Below, one piece after another: positions 36,681 to 47,225 of a DNA stretch of 64,000 nucleotides. Position 1 is the stretch's first letter. Each line of letters begins with the position of its first letter. Origin of the DNA: Leptodontidium sp. MPI-SDFR-AT-0119 (Eukaryota; Ascomycota; Leotiomycetes; Helotiales; Leptodontidiaceae); NCBI GenBank assembly GCA_020726505.1, contig JAHLEZ010000002.1, forward strand, positions 1,860,001 through 1,924,000, in the 5' to 3' direction. The position numbers and the translations under genes are program-made. The notes under the pieces were generated by a model. The model was not told the origin of the DNA. It did not search any database and saw nothing but the letters and a program-made list of their open reading frames with translations.

Positions 36681-36911
36681 CTAATTCCTCAGCCTTGTCG
36701 GAAAACGTGCCCTGGCGGCTGCGAAGTCCAGCCCAAGCTCAATAGCAGCGTGTTCAGGACCAACCGCCCAAGGCTGTGGCGTGTTGCACAGATGTGCTGG
36801 CATGTCCATCCGGGCGACACTTGCCTCAAAGCCAATGAAATGGGTTGAATCTATCTCCAAACCAAGTTTTTGAAAAGGGCATTTGAGAATATGCATTTCA
36901 GCTTCGGCCAT
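36681..36911 (-). CDS. Short ORF, possible gene fragment (76 aa)
   Basis: Starts MAEAEMHILKCPFQKLGLEI and ends GLDFAAARARFPTRLRN. The amino-acid composition is protein-like, with few rare residues, unlike the surrounding AT-rich non-coding sequence. There is no motif and no obvious upstream exon. It may be an orphan gene or a remnant of a larger one. Confidence 0.3.
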   Translation of the reverse strand: MAEAEMHILKCPFQKLGLEIDSTHFIGFEASVARMDMPAHLCNTPQPWAVGPEHAAIELGLDFAAARARFPTRLRN

Positions 36912-37989
36912 TTGGCGGCTTGGGACTCTTCTGGTGTCTGGGCGAAGTGTAGTTTTGAGTTGAATAATAGTGAATGCTCCCTTGAAGATGGAGAGGAATG
37001 TCCGTTAGCGAGTAAAGATTGCTAGTGATTTGTGGTAGTATACCTACTTGGTGTTCTAATTGCTATATGTGTGATGCATGTGTTTGTTCAGAGTGTTGAT
37101 GATCCTGTGGCGGCCGCTCTTTGGATGCTGAAGCAATCAGGCAATTGACTCACCTAGGTCCTTGACACATACCGTTAGCCTACAAACACATCAACTCATT
37201 ATTTTTAGTCTGTAATATATATATATGGTCTTGGCAATACTGAGACAGGGACTGGGGGTGCAAACCTTGGCAATAATGACGACATAGTCTGTTGGTTGAG
37301 AATCCGTATTATTTGCTTCGTTTACTGAGAGGAGTAGACGGGAAAAGCTGTGTAGCTTTTTGTAGTGATGAGAAGGGTTGTGGTTATATTTATCAACAAT
37401 TGAAATTCAGCTTTCATTGCCAACGACTTTCGGATGCTATTTTATCCATTTCTCTTGAGTGCCAAAGAGTGTCGTAAGGGTTGTGTGGCGACAGTTTTGA
37501 GGCAAGAGTTCCAATCCAAGTTTTAAGTCGCACGGTCCCACGACATGAGACTCACCATTAATGATCTACCAATGCTAAGCGTGTTACAATTGTGATAACG
37601 TAAAATAACTTCGTAAAATAACTTGAATCCGGAAGTCGGCGCCAGCGGGGTCCGATTTCAATTACCGCATTCCTACGGAGTAAGCACCGTTCACAAATCG
37701 AATGAACTGTAAACTCAATTTTCAACTACATCGCCTAGTCCTGGTTCCGGTCACAATAAACTTCACGGGGTTCGGGGACGACAAAGTATTTGTTCAGCCC
37801 GAGAATCTCATACTTCGTAAGTCTGACTTACTAACAAACCCAAATTTGGCCCGAAGATGTATTGAATTAATTGAAATGAGGGGGCAGGAAAAGTTAGTGG
37901 TATTGGCCAGCCATTGTGACACTTGAGATGAAAAGTCAGTAAATGGAGTTTCGGTTCGCATAATTCGCATAAGATGAAAGAACCAAGAT
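36912..37989. other. Intergenic region
   Basis: AT-rich with no coding-like ORF. Contains a short TA dinucleotide run near 37217. Confidence 0.5.
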
Positions 37990-38517
37990 CAACGGTGAAT
38001 TATAACTTCGGCGAATTGTTTCCCATGCCTCGACTTTTCTGGAACATTATTTTGCATGCCTCAGCAGCCAAATCTCGGTGCCGCTCTATGTCACGTAATG
38101 CACGCGACGAGAAAAAAGATTAAGGCAAAACGAAGCTATTTGTACGATTGAATCACGTATACTCTTAAAAAGAGCCGTTTATGAAGGAACAGCAAAAGGA
38201 AGACCTACGGGGAAAGTGGAGCGAGAGAGAGAGGGAAAGTCTCAAGCGGCTTTGATTGAGAGAGGTTCTTGTAAGGAGGGGGCTTGTCTTGAGGGGGGAG
38301 TTTGTCTTGAGGAGGGGGTTTGTCTTGAGGAGGGGGCTTCTCTCGAAAAGATACCCTTGAAAGGAGGATGTTTCTCTTGTAAGGGGGTTACTAGGGGAGG
38401 GAGATTCTTGTTTACATCGCGCATAAAGCGGCACCGAGGTTTGGCTACTGAGGCATGCAAAATAATGTTCCAGAAAAGTCGCGGCATGGGAAACAATTCG
38501 CCTATAACTTCTCGTTG
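37990..38517. mobile_element. Inverted-repeat element, MITE-like or hairpin locus
   Basis: The left arm (about 37990-38092) is the reverse complement of the right arm (about 38415-38517). The core GGCGAATTGTTTCCCATGCC, then the CGACTTTTCTGGAAC and GCATGCCTCAG blocks, and GGTGCCGCT are shared with only a few differences. The arms are about 85-100 bp and nearly identical in their outer 70 bp; the loop is about 320 bp and holds an 18-bp minisatellite. I see no transposase frame. It could be a non-autonomous DNA element or a locus whose transcript folds into a long hairpin. Target-site duplication was not resolved. Confidence 0.7.
38278..38349. repeat. 18-bp minisatellite, four units
   Basis: Four consecutive 18-bp units of the type GGGGGYTTGTCTTGAGGR (38278, 38296, 38314, 38332), the last diverged. 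It lies in the loop of the inverted-repeat element. Confidence 0.8.
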
Positions 38518-39598
38518 AAACATTCATTCTGTCTCACTACTATTGCGCCCCCAATTTGAATGTCGAACTAAGCGTTCTGTAAGCTGAAGGCCCAGCGAGC
38601 TTTTTGCCTGTTTAGGTGCCATCATCAGACTCGAAGCACGAGCCAAGAGCGGCTTTGCAAGAAAGTCCAAGGTCATTGTAGTTTCTAGTGACTTGCCGGG
38701 GGTTGAAGTATCATTGTGTATTGGAAAAGCGACCTCAATGGACTACTCACCCAAGGTCCAGTTTCCATGAGGTTTAACCTCCAAGCATATGGGGGGAAAC
38801 GGGACGGAACGGAGCATCGGAGTCCGAGAATGACTTATTTAGTCAACAAAAACCCGAGGGATTCAATATTTTACATTGAAAGCGGAGAATCTTGGCAGGC
38901 ATACCAGGTTACTAGGAAAGCTTGTTGGAACATATATTTTATGTTTCGTGAGAATTCAAAGATGTTGTTTGAAGTACCCCTATCCACAAGGGGGAACACT
39001 TCCCACCTTTACTTCCGTTACGTTGTGAGATCGAAATAAATTACTTGAGTAAGGTTAAACAGCCATATTTTTAACAGAGGATGCTTTGTAAATCCCCTGT
39101 AAACTTATTATAAATAAGGTTCAGTCTCATAAGAAAGCGAGTACGAGGAAACCTTCAAAAGCGCTTTGAATGCGTCGACTGCAAATCTCGAAATGGGCAC
39201 TTTCCACCTGACAGCCGTATAAAAAGCGCAACCTAGAGTTCGGAAAGTAGCTAATAACGTAGAGAACTCAGGATCGGCGATTAAGTGAGTGATTACGGTG
39301 CGTCATCCTTGCAATGGTCGAAAGTCAACAAATGTTTCTCACTCGTCCAAAAGTCAGAGAACATGCCCGACAAACGGCTCTCAAGGTTTCGGCGGAAGTT
39401 ACAGAAAATGGGTGTATAGCATTATGGAAATGACCATTGACGTGTCTTCTCGGAACCTAATAAGGGGCAGAAGAGATGTTGAGGTTTCTATATAAGTGAC
39501 CTTCGCCCTCTGTCAAACATGAATAAATTCATCATCAGCTACTCAGTACTTCGACAGACACCCCCAAATCCACATCAAGTCATTACCCAAAATTCAAA
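38518..39598. other. Intergenic region with promoter of the secreted cysteine-rich gene
   Basis: No supported ORF until the small secreted protein. A TATA box lies at 39489-39495. Confidence 0.5.
39489..39495 (+). promoter_or_regulatory. TATA box of the small secreted protein gene
   Basis: TATATAA in TTTCTATATAAGTGACC, about 104 bases before the start codon at 39599, a normal distance for a fungal TATA promoter. TATA promoters are common for strongly regulated genes. Confidence 0.6.
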
Positions 39599-39936
39599 AT
39601 GGTTTCCTTCAGCCAAATCACCTTCCTCTTTGCACTCATCGCTCCTGTCGTTATGGCAGCCGTGGGGAATGGAGGTACTGCCCACCCATGCTTAGGCAAC
39701 TCGTGTGAGCGATCACTAATAAGATTACCTGCGATAGGGCAATGCAAGTTGCAAACAGATTGTTGCGTATGTGATCCTGGTTCCAAGCGCCAGCTTGGCT
39801 GTTTCCGTAAGTTTCGACCCCAACCCCCTCCAGTATGGGCCAGTTCTAACACGCGGCTACAGAGGACTCAACCTCAACCACTGGGTTCCGATGCGGCTTC
39901 ACGGGCGACAAGGGCATCTGTACTCCCCAATGCTAA
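39599..39936 (+). CDS. Small secreted cysteine-rich protein, effector-like (93 aa)
   Basis: Two exons, 39599..39806 and 39863..39936, with donor GTAAGT and acceptor CTACAG. It begins MVSFSQITFLFALIAPVVMA, a clean signal peptide cleaved near residue 20. The mature part is about 73 residues with ten Cys at 31, 36, 49, 55, 56, 58, 68, 80, 89 and 93, an even number as expected for full disulphide pairing, including a CC pair (TDCCVCDPGS). The C-terminus is FRCGFTGDKGICTPQC. This profile is typical of secreted effectors, antimicrobial-type peptides or surface proteins of fungi, but it does not match the eight-Cys hydrophobin pattern. The mature function is unknown. No other gene within about 1 kb upstream; 3' side is relic DNA. 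Confidence 0.8.
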
Positions 39937-40159
39937 GCTGTATGGCGCAGTCGGCAATTAAGCCTTGATTTGGTTGCCTATATCATTCTGTACTTCGGAT
40001 TACTCAGATCATTCAATCACACTCACTTGTCATACTTTGGAAATGCAAATATTCTCTCTAACTGATGTTCAGTTGCAATGTGAGCGCCCAACAGAAAAAC
40101 TTGAAATCCAGTCCGTCCAAAAGGAATAGGTATCATTATCTCCGGCTGGGAAACCTCTC

Positions 40160-40732
40160 AAGTGGGAGCAAGCAACAAAGACGGGTCTTCTGGATGTGGT
40201 TTTGAGAGCTTAAGCAAGCTTTCGAGCAGCTTACAGGAGGAGAACAACGGATGAACAAGTGGAGGCAACTGTACTACAAGGAGAGAGACACAACACTGGA
40301 AACATTCCGAGCGTAATTCACCTTCTCCCAAATTCGCAGGAAACGGCAAGAGGAACCGGCGTAGTCGAAGACTCTTTAGGATCTAATGAACACCAGTCAT
40401 AGAATTATTGGATGGCCCAGCTTTGCACGAGAGCCAAGTATACAAAGTCTCAAATGTCAAAACGGGCGAGATGTCTGCTCTTGAGATTGTCCTGGAGATG
40501 GTGGGGAGGGAGAGAGCTTTAGCGGATGAATTGCTTACAATGGAGAGGGCGAAAGAGCTTCCATCTGAGCGGCATGAGTGGGGAAAATGATCAGGAAGAA
40601 TATTTGGTTCTGGATGAAATGAGGATGGTCGATGATCATCATCGAGAGAAAGTTACCCCACTAGAGCTACGTAAATACCCCGCAGCATTTAGGCCAAATA
40701 AGTTGAGGCTATTGAAATCACTATGTTGTTGA
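40160..40732 (+). pseudogene. Decayed coding remnant, unknown family
   Basis: Two overlapping frames show protein-like stretches that join only across a shift: SALEIVLEMVGRERALADEL (frame of 40408) continues as DQEEYLVLDEMRMVDDHHRE (frame of 40526) through a one-base excess near 40585. Upstream, another frame reads CGFESLSKLSSSLQEENNG before a stop. The composition is coding-like and not random AT-rich DNA. The family is not recognisable. Confidence 0.3.
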
Positions 40733-40987
40733 TCACTTGATATCAAGAAGGTCCGAACAGGTTAGTTTAGTTAAGATATCGGTAACAGAAGTGGCATTTA
40801 TTTACGTAAATCGAGGTGGCAGACTAATTGAGGCACAGCGGATAGTGTGCATACCTAAAGTTTGCAATTCCCCTATAATGAGATAAATCCCTTTCCAAAT
40901 CTCCTCAACCAGCGTCAAATATTACGTATCCATCCGCAAACTTCAAAATTCAAACCAAATAACTGGCAATCGACGACAAACTCCATA

Positions 40988-41287
40988 ATGCCAACTTCCT
41001 TCTCCCCTCCCTCCTCAAACTCCAACGACAACTTCCCCCCAGGCTGGGTCCGCGGCACCACCTCCACAAACCAACAATCCTAGTTTCACGCCGAAACGAA
41101 TAAAAAGACGTACTACGACCCTCGTCAGCCAAATCCACATCACGATGGTTTCGCCCCTAATCCTATCGAAGGAGCACCTTTGCCTGATGGTTGGGAAATT
41201 GTGGGGAGGGAAGTGAATGGTAGGAAGGATGTTGTATTCTTGGATCATAATACGTATACAAGTTCGGTTATTGATCCGAGGGGTTAG
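40988..41287 (+). pseudogene. WW-domain protein with internal stop
   Basis: The frame from ATG 40988 reads into a first WW-like motif (NFPPGWVRGTTSTNQQS), meets TAG at 41081-41083, then continues in the same frame (FHAETNKKTYYDPRQP) and into a second WW-like motif (LPDGWEIVGREVNGRKDVV, LDHNTYTSSVIDPR) to TAG at 41285-41287. In a WW domain the residue at the internal stop would be the aromatic Tyr/Phe of strand 2, so a single substitution of a Tyr codon explains the break. WW domains bind Pro-rich ligands. The second Trp is absent in both repeats. The stop may be a null allele, a sequencing error or, less likely, read through. Confidence 0.65.
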
Positions 41288-41998
41288 GATGGGCTTGGTG
41301 ATGGGAAAGAAGCTGCGTGGTCCTTTATCGCTACAAAATGCAAGTGGAGGATGTCCTGTTGGGAGAAGAACTATTGGATTTATGCCCGTGTACGATATCA
41401 ACTGATCCACAAATACCTCCATATCCAAAGTTATCCCCAACCCACCTTCCTACTCATCTAGAGAAATCCTAAGAGAAACAATGAAACCATCAAAAAGGAG
41501 CAAAAAGAAATGTCTCTCAAAGAGGGCCGAATTGGGGCTGTGAAGACAATTAGATATTGATCAAACAGATATTGGGATATTGGGAGGAAGCTTACATTGA
41601 ACCCAAGACCACGTACAAGCGTTGATATTACCCAAAGCACGTATTCTACCACTGAACTATCCGGCCAGGTGACTTGACGGCCGGATCTTATTTTATTCCA
41701 CATATTTGCTAAGGATTTGTGTGAAAAACTTTTCACTGGTCCCGTGATTTGTGGGCTTTGAAGTGGAGTTGATGCCTCACCTGAGCATTTTTTGTGGTCC
41801 TATCGAAATTGGAGCCAGAAGAAGAATAAGTACTGGTAGTGGTAGTAGACAATGTTAGACAAGGGAAATTGTTCGAGCGAACAAGTATTACTGATAAGTA
41901 GGAATTGATAAATCTTGACAAAATGCATTTACGTCGAAACTACACCAACTCCACTGGGTGACAACGAATAAATGAGACAATATGTGGCAACAAGTTTC
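41288..41998. other. Intergenic region
   Basis: Holds a tRNA-like remnant on the minus strand (41594-41672). No other feature seen. Confidence 0.5.
41594..41672 (-). other. tRNA-like remnant
   Basis: On the minus strand a good A-box and D-arm (TAGTTCAGTGGTAGAATA) is followed at a usual distance by a B-box-like GGGTTCAATG. The acceptor stem (GGCCGGA) has no matching 3' strand and the T-loop is degenerate. It is a decayed tRNA or a tRNA-derived fragment such as the head of a SINE. Confidence 0.4.
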
Positions 41999-44419
41999 TT
42001 ACATCTCAACACCCATCGTCTCATCTTCCTCTCCTTCCTCCAGAAATCCCAATCCGCTATCGTACCGACGCCTCTTCTTCCCACTCTTGCTGGTACTGGA
42101 TCTTCTCGCCAACCCAGCATCAAACATACCGCCCTTCCTCACAACACACTCGCTCTCTGTTGTCTGCGGCGTACTCGATGTTGCTCCCACGGAGCTCGAC
42201 CTCCTCTCCACAGAAGCACCAGCCACCTCCTCAAAGTCAACAAACCCTCTCCCCATCTCTTCCGCCCGTCCAAGCTGTCTCAGCATATCCCTGACGACAA
42301 ACCGACCCCGTTCGGCCCTCTCGCTGACCTCCTTATTCTCTTTTCTCAGAGAGAGGATAGTAGCATGCGCACTCTTCAACGCCTCATTGACCCTCTCAAT
42401 CTCGCCTCTCAATTCCGAGACCCTCGCATCACGAAGAGCCAGAGCTGATCCATGGGCATGTTCGCGGTCCTGAATCCTAGCCTTCAAAGCAGCGATCGTG
42501 GCATCCCTCTCCTGCACATCAGCAGAAGTAGACATCGACAGATTAGCGATTTGAGCCATCGCTGCATTGCGCTCGACGACCATAGCGGCATGTGTAGTCG
42601 TCAGTGTAGACAATTGAGTCTGCACCTCCGCAGCAGCTTCCAACGCAGCATTAAGTCTCCTCTCCAGTTCCGGCAACAGCATCTCATTGCCCTCATTAAC
42701 GCTCTTCGTGACATCATGTTGCGCGACCTCGTTGTTTAGTCTAGCTTGCAGATCATCCATCTCACTTCTCAACCCTTGCTCCTTCTCCCTCCCATCTTCC
42801 TCAACGTGGGAGATCAAGGACTCGAGACTGGATACTTCAGTTCTATATCCCTCCAATGCAGCGCGCAGCCTCTCGCTATCGGTTTCCTTCTCCTTAACCT
42901 CGTCGCGGAGAGAGCTGACCACGTTACTAGTGAGGAAGAGATCATTCTTCATACCCTCCATGACACTTACACGGTCATTGAGCTGTTGTCTCAACAACAC
43001 TTCTTGCTCGTGATATTGATCAATACTCTGATCTCTATCCTTGACTTTCTCCAACAAGACTCTGATCCTGCTGACTAACAAACCGAGCAGTTTCTCGTTC
43101 TCAAACCCCTCGGCTACCTCCCCTGGAGTGAGGTACTCGAGATCGAGCCTTGCTTGGCGGAATTGCTTGCCGATGTTCTCGAGCGCTTCGTCGGGACTTG
43201 AAGCTGCGAAGCCGAGGTTGGTGATCTCGTTTGAAAGGGCGGAAAATGCGGTGCTGTGCTCTAGGGCTTGCGATTGCGTGAGTGCAAGTTGCGTGAGAAC
43301 TGTATCGAGTGCTGAGTCGAGGGTGCTGTGATCGTGCGATTCGTTCACTGGGATGAACTCCGACAATTTTTCTGCCAGGCGCGTTGCATTATCTTCGTTG
43401 AACGCGACGACGGAAGTAAGTTTTGTGATCTCGGCTTGTAGAGATTGGAGTTGAGATTTCAGTTCCTCGTTCTCGGGATCCGGGATGGGTCGACTGGCTT
43501 GGATGCCTGCACTCATAGAGCACACGGATTTGCACGGCGTGTTCGGCATGGTTGATGGTGGTGATGGGAATGAAGTATTGAGACGCGTTGGCGTGGTCAT
43601 TAACTCGTCATTCCCCGCCATATCCTCAAAGTCTTCGTCGTAATTCGTGATCATCATATCATCATCGTCATCATAATTGTATGGATCCCTCGCGGCCAAG
43701 GTCCAGTTATTAGGGTCATCAATCGTATCCGAATCCGACTCTCTCCGATTGAGTTCTTCCTTGAGGCATCGGATTTCCTGCTCCAGTTCTTGAACTTTGG
43801 TACTGAGTGTTGTGTTTGTCGCTATCGATCCACCGGATTCGCCCTCGATTTGGCTGGCAATGTCTTGTTCGTCCCTCATACTCTGGACTTCCAGATCTTT
43901 GAGGGCTAACTCGTTCTTCAACCTCTCAACCTCAGACTTCCTCCCTCTAGCCTCCGCCCTCTTATCGAACTCAATGATGTTTATCTCCTCGCTCAATCCG
44001 TTCCGTTTAATCCGTCTCTTGACCCTGCCATCCAATACCTGCCTGAGCGGCGCAAATTGTAACGTCCCAGACGCAGGCTCGACATCGTACCCCGCTCTAT
44101 TCCACAACCTCGCAGGTGTAGATTGTCGACGTTTGGATTTCGGCGTCGAGAGTGACGTGCGTCGTATGAAAGGAGTGAGGCCCGAAGACGCATAATCGGA
44201 TTCGATAGCTGGCCCAGGGTCCGAGAAGCGGACTTTCTTCTTCGTACGTTTTGGCGTTTCGGGCGGTGTTGCGATGCCGTGAGGATGCGATACTGAGGAT
44301 CGAGAATTGTTTTGTGAATGTTGCGAGGTTGGTCCTACGCTGCTGCGGCGTTGGCGGCGGACGGCTAGAGGTCTGTCGTCGTCGACGATTATTGTTGAGT
44401 CGTTGTCGAGGTCGGCCAT
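41999..44419 (-). CDS. Large coiled-coil protein, unknown function (806 aa)
   Basis: Intronless frame; the ATG at 44419 (MADLDNDSTIIVDDDRPLAV) is the first in frame, with the frame further upstream lacking ATG. The N-terminal 200 residues are basic and Ser/Thr/Pro-rich with likely phosphosites and nuclear-type patches (ETPKRTKKKVRFSDPGP; STPKSKRRQSTPARLWNRAG). A conserved-looking segment (LRQVLDGRVKRRIKRNGLSE) precedes long heptad-rich coiled coils from about residue 165 to 720. The C-terminus is again basic (SKSGKKRRRYDSG) and ends acidic. The architecture is compatible with a nuclear, kinetochore or spindle-pole structural protein, but this is inference and no named family is recognised. 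Confidence 0.8.
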   Translation of the reverse strand: MADLDNDSTIIVDDDRPLAVRRQRRSSVGPTSQHSQNNSRSSVSHPHGIATPPETPKRTKKKVRFSDPGPAIESDYASSGLTPFIRRTSLSTPKSKRRQSTPARLWNRAGYDVEPASGTLQFAPLRQVLDGRVKRRIKRNGLSEEINIIEFDKRAEARGRKSEVERLKNELALKDLEVQSMRDEQDIASQIEGESGGSIATNTTLSTKVQELEQEIRCLKEELNRRESDSDTIDDPNNWTLAARDPYNYDDDDDMMITNYDEDFEDMAGNDELMTTPTRLNTSFPSPPSTMPNTPCKSVCSMSAGIQASRPIPDPENEELKSQLQSLQAEITKLTSVVAFNEDNATRLAEKLSEFIPVNESHDHSTLDSALDTVLTQLALTQSQALEHSTAFSALSNEITNLGFAASSPDEALENIGKQFRQARLDLEYLTPGEVAEGFENEKLLGLLVSRIRVLLEKVKDRDQSIDQYHEQEVLLRQQLNDRVSVMEGMKNDLFLTSNVVSSLRDEVKEKETDSERLRAALEGYRTEVSSLESLISHVEEDGREKEQGLRSEMDDLQARLNNEVAQHDVTKSVNEGNEMLLPELERRLNAALEAAAEVQTQLSTLTTTHAAMVVERNAAMAQIANLSMSTSADVQERDATIAALKARIQDREHAHGSALALRDARVSELRGEIERVNEALKSAHATILSLRKENKEVSERAERGRFVVRDMLRQLGRAEEMGRGFVDFEEVAGASVERRSSSVGATSSTPQTTESECVVRKGGMFDAGLARRSSTSKSGKKRRRYDSGLGFLEEGEEDETMGVEM

Positions 44420-45259
44420 TGTGGAGTACGGGATGGCGGGGTAATCTCCGTATTTGTTTGTTGACAATTGGAAAAGAATCCTTCTCCCAACACTCGTTGG
44501 TAGAAGTATTGAAGGTTGAAAGTCAAAAGTATGTGAAGATGAGAAAAGAAAACAAAGAAGTCGTAGAAGCGCGTCTGAAGCTGGTCCCTTACCGGGCCAC
44601 GACAGAGACCAAAGTAAACATGGATCGCACAGCTGTTTTGTTTACTTCCCTTCCTGTTCGGGCCTACGCGACCGCTACGGTGGCCAGGTCGCCACAGAAC
44701 ATCGTTGACGCGAGGAAATGGTTGGCTCGGACACGACGCGAAGAATCGTGTTGACTCATGGTGGAGCGCCATGATCCTTTGCTGTGGAAATATCTCATGG
44801 ATTTCTGGGTCAAGGTAATTATTCTAGATCGTTTTGTAGCCGCCTGAGGTCATAGCGATTGACACGTTTGATGGTGCCTCAGCAATTCCAGTTCTGTTTT
44901 TCGAGAGAAGTGGGGGTCTTGTTTTGGAACTGGTCTTCATTTATGAAGCTATTCAGAAACCCAAAGTTGGGTATTTCAAGTGCTTGGAGAGTCGGATTTC
45001 TTCTTTGGACTTTCTCGGTGTTCATTTGGCGAAAGTATAAATTCATATCATGGAGATCCGTTGCCTGATGTCAGGATATGCATGTATCCCAAATCGTTCA
45101 CCGAGTGCCCCGCAAGCGTCAGCCAGACAATGAAGGACGCGACTCGATGCCTTCGGCCGTTGTTCTTTAATATTTTCCTTCGATCTCAGGCCTCTACATT
45201 CATAATTTACTTGTGTCAAGCGATTTATCTTTATTCCTCTTGCTTGCTTCATTCTTCAG
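44420..45259. promoter_or_regulatory. Divergent intergenic region
   Basis: Between the coiled-coil gene (minus) and the caspase-like gene (plus), so it must hold both promoters. A TATAAAT near 45036 is a possible TATA element for the latter. Confidence 0.4.
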
Positions 45260-47225
45260 ATGAATATTCCTTCTCAGTATGAGCGGCAGCCGCTCTCTGC
45301 ATTTCAATCAATCAATGAGCATTTCGATGCTCCACCAACATCACGGGATCTCGATCATCTTCAGTATCACATCTCTCTTCAAGAAATCGGGAAGCAATTG
45401 CAAGATGCTGCCAATGCAGCTTATCCGCATGGCCAGCGATCTCGATACTCCAACGTGTATGTCCTGCTATTGTGTTGGGAAGACGAAGATCCGCAGCTTC
45501 CTGTCTCCATTGAAGTGAACGAGCTACAAAGTATGTTTGAGATCATGTATGGTTTTGATGTTGAGGTGTGGAAAATCCCGTCTCAGAGCAGCCATAACAA
45601 ATTGAATCGCAAAGTTCTCGACTTCGTCGCATTGGGTGGAGATTGTAAGGATGATTTGAAGATTGTGTATTACGGTGGACATGGTATGCTCGCTCACAAC
45701 AGGCAGGCATCTTGGGCAAGGTAATTTTTCATGTCATTGCCAATCATTTACGTATTTACTTTGTTAGTCGTCCTGATCCAAAAGATCCAAGCTACCGGAC
45801 CGTGAAGTGGAATGGCATCCAGCATGCGCTTGAGGAAGCAGTGTCTGATGTTCTCCTGCTTCTTGATTGTTGTGCATCCGGAACAGCGAATACAGACGAA
45901 GGCCATGGAGTGACGGAACTCATTGCAGCTTGTGGCTTCAACACGAGTGCCAATCCGGTTGGGCCAGACTCCTTTACCCGAGCTTTGATCACTGAACTTG
46001 GTCTATTGAGCAGAACTTCGTCCTTCACTGTCGGCACACTTTATAACAGGATCTTATGTCGAGCACAAAACTGGATGCCAACTGGACAGGAAGTCCAGAA
46101 GCCACCTTTACACGTCGTCTTGACTCAGGACTCGAAACTTCCCCGAGGGATTCAACTGTGCCCAAGAAAGGAAAAGAAGACACCAAAGCAGTCCCCGAGG
46201 AAATCTCGAGCACCGGCACCACCATCCCCAGCACGGCGGATCCCTCCATCCAGAGTCACAAAACGTCGCCGATCAGTCTACAGCAACCGAGCACCCATTC
46301 GACGGTCAGATCGCTTCAGCACATCCACCTCCTCGCTAGATTCCACGGAAGGTGTCCCATCGTCCTTGCAGTCAGTCGAATCCTCTATTTCGAGCGTAAG
46401 CTCCGATGTGGAAATGTATCCCAGGATTGCTATCACGATTCGACTTCAGGAGACTCTCGCACGTTCGGACTTCTCTGCCGATATATTTTCGGACTGGATT
46501 CGTATGATGCCAGTGTTGGCTGAGAGTGTCAAGGTAGAAGCTGGCTTTGCAAGCTTCTCGACTCTTTTGGTTGTTTCTTTACCTGTTGCTATGTGGTGCT
46601 ACCTACCGAGTAATCTTGCAATATCAGTTGCTGGGATCATCAGATCATCGAATCTACTCCCTGATCTCATTCCGAAGTTGGTATCAACGAGTTCAGGGAC
46701 AACGTCGAAGAATTCGGAGGCTAAATCGACGCCTTTGAGTCTTGCCTGGGGAGATGACACAAAAGCATTCGTGCGCCTTTACAAATTCAACGTTTCCGAT
46801 CACGGCGAGCCATCCTTCGAGCTCGTCCCTGGCATTGATCCAACCGCCCGACTTCCAGCCCGCGTCTACCTAGACAATACACAGTACGTAACCCGGCCCC
46901 CTCAAAGCCTCAAACTAACCCGTATAGACGATCCTTATTGGGAAAACACACATGCCAATACCCCGGCTTCTGCTTTTCAAGAGTCTCGATGGCTTTCAAT
47001 ACTCCAGAGGAGTTAACCCAACATTATCGTACTGGTCACATGACCCATGATAGTGATCGAGATAGGTCACCAATGCGTCGAATTCCGTCGCAGCGTTCTA
47101 CTGGAACTCAAGATTCTGCTGTTGGTATGCATGATTCCAGTATTTTGGATCCGCCAATGTTCTATTCGGTGAGATCTACGATGACGGATGTTGGGTCTGT
47201 GGAAGGCACCACGTTCGCGTCGTGA
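45260..47225 (+). CDS. Caspase-like (C14) protein with C-terminal C2H2 zinc finger (624 aa)
   Basis: Three exons, 45260..45720, 45768..46883, 46928..47225, in frame. The caspase-like domain spans about residues 60-265: a strand YVLLLCWEDEDPQLPV, the catalytic-His loop IVYYGGHGM (His141) and the Cys loop LLLLDCCASG (Cys at 188/189). These are the dyad motifs of metacaspase/paracaspase-type cysteine peptidases. A Pro/Arg-rich linker (about 288-345) follows, then a helical middle, then exon 3 encodes a C2H2 finger, HTCQYPGFCFSRVSMAFNTP ... HYRTGH, spacing C-x5-C-x16-H-x4-H (Cys535, Cys541, His558, His563). Without splicing intron 2 (GTACGT..ATAG) the finger is lost and the protein ends at 47016. 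Roles may include regulated cell death, but that is not shown. Confidence 0.85.

Noticed and set aside
38165..38527. Overlapping ORFs across the minisatellite
   Set aside because: They exist because the 18-bp unit is a multiple of three and G-rich. There is no start or homology evidence.
39705..39740. 33-nt GTGAGC..ATAG intron in the cysteine-rich gene
   Set aside because: Too short for a fungal intron, and removing it would leave nine Cys, an odd number. Unspliced reading gives ten.
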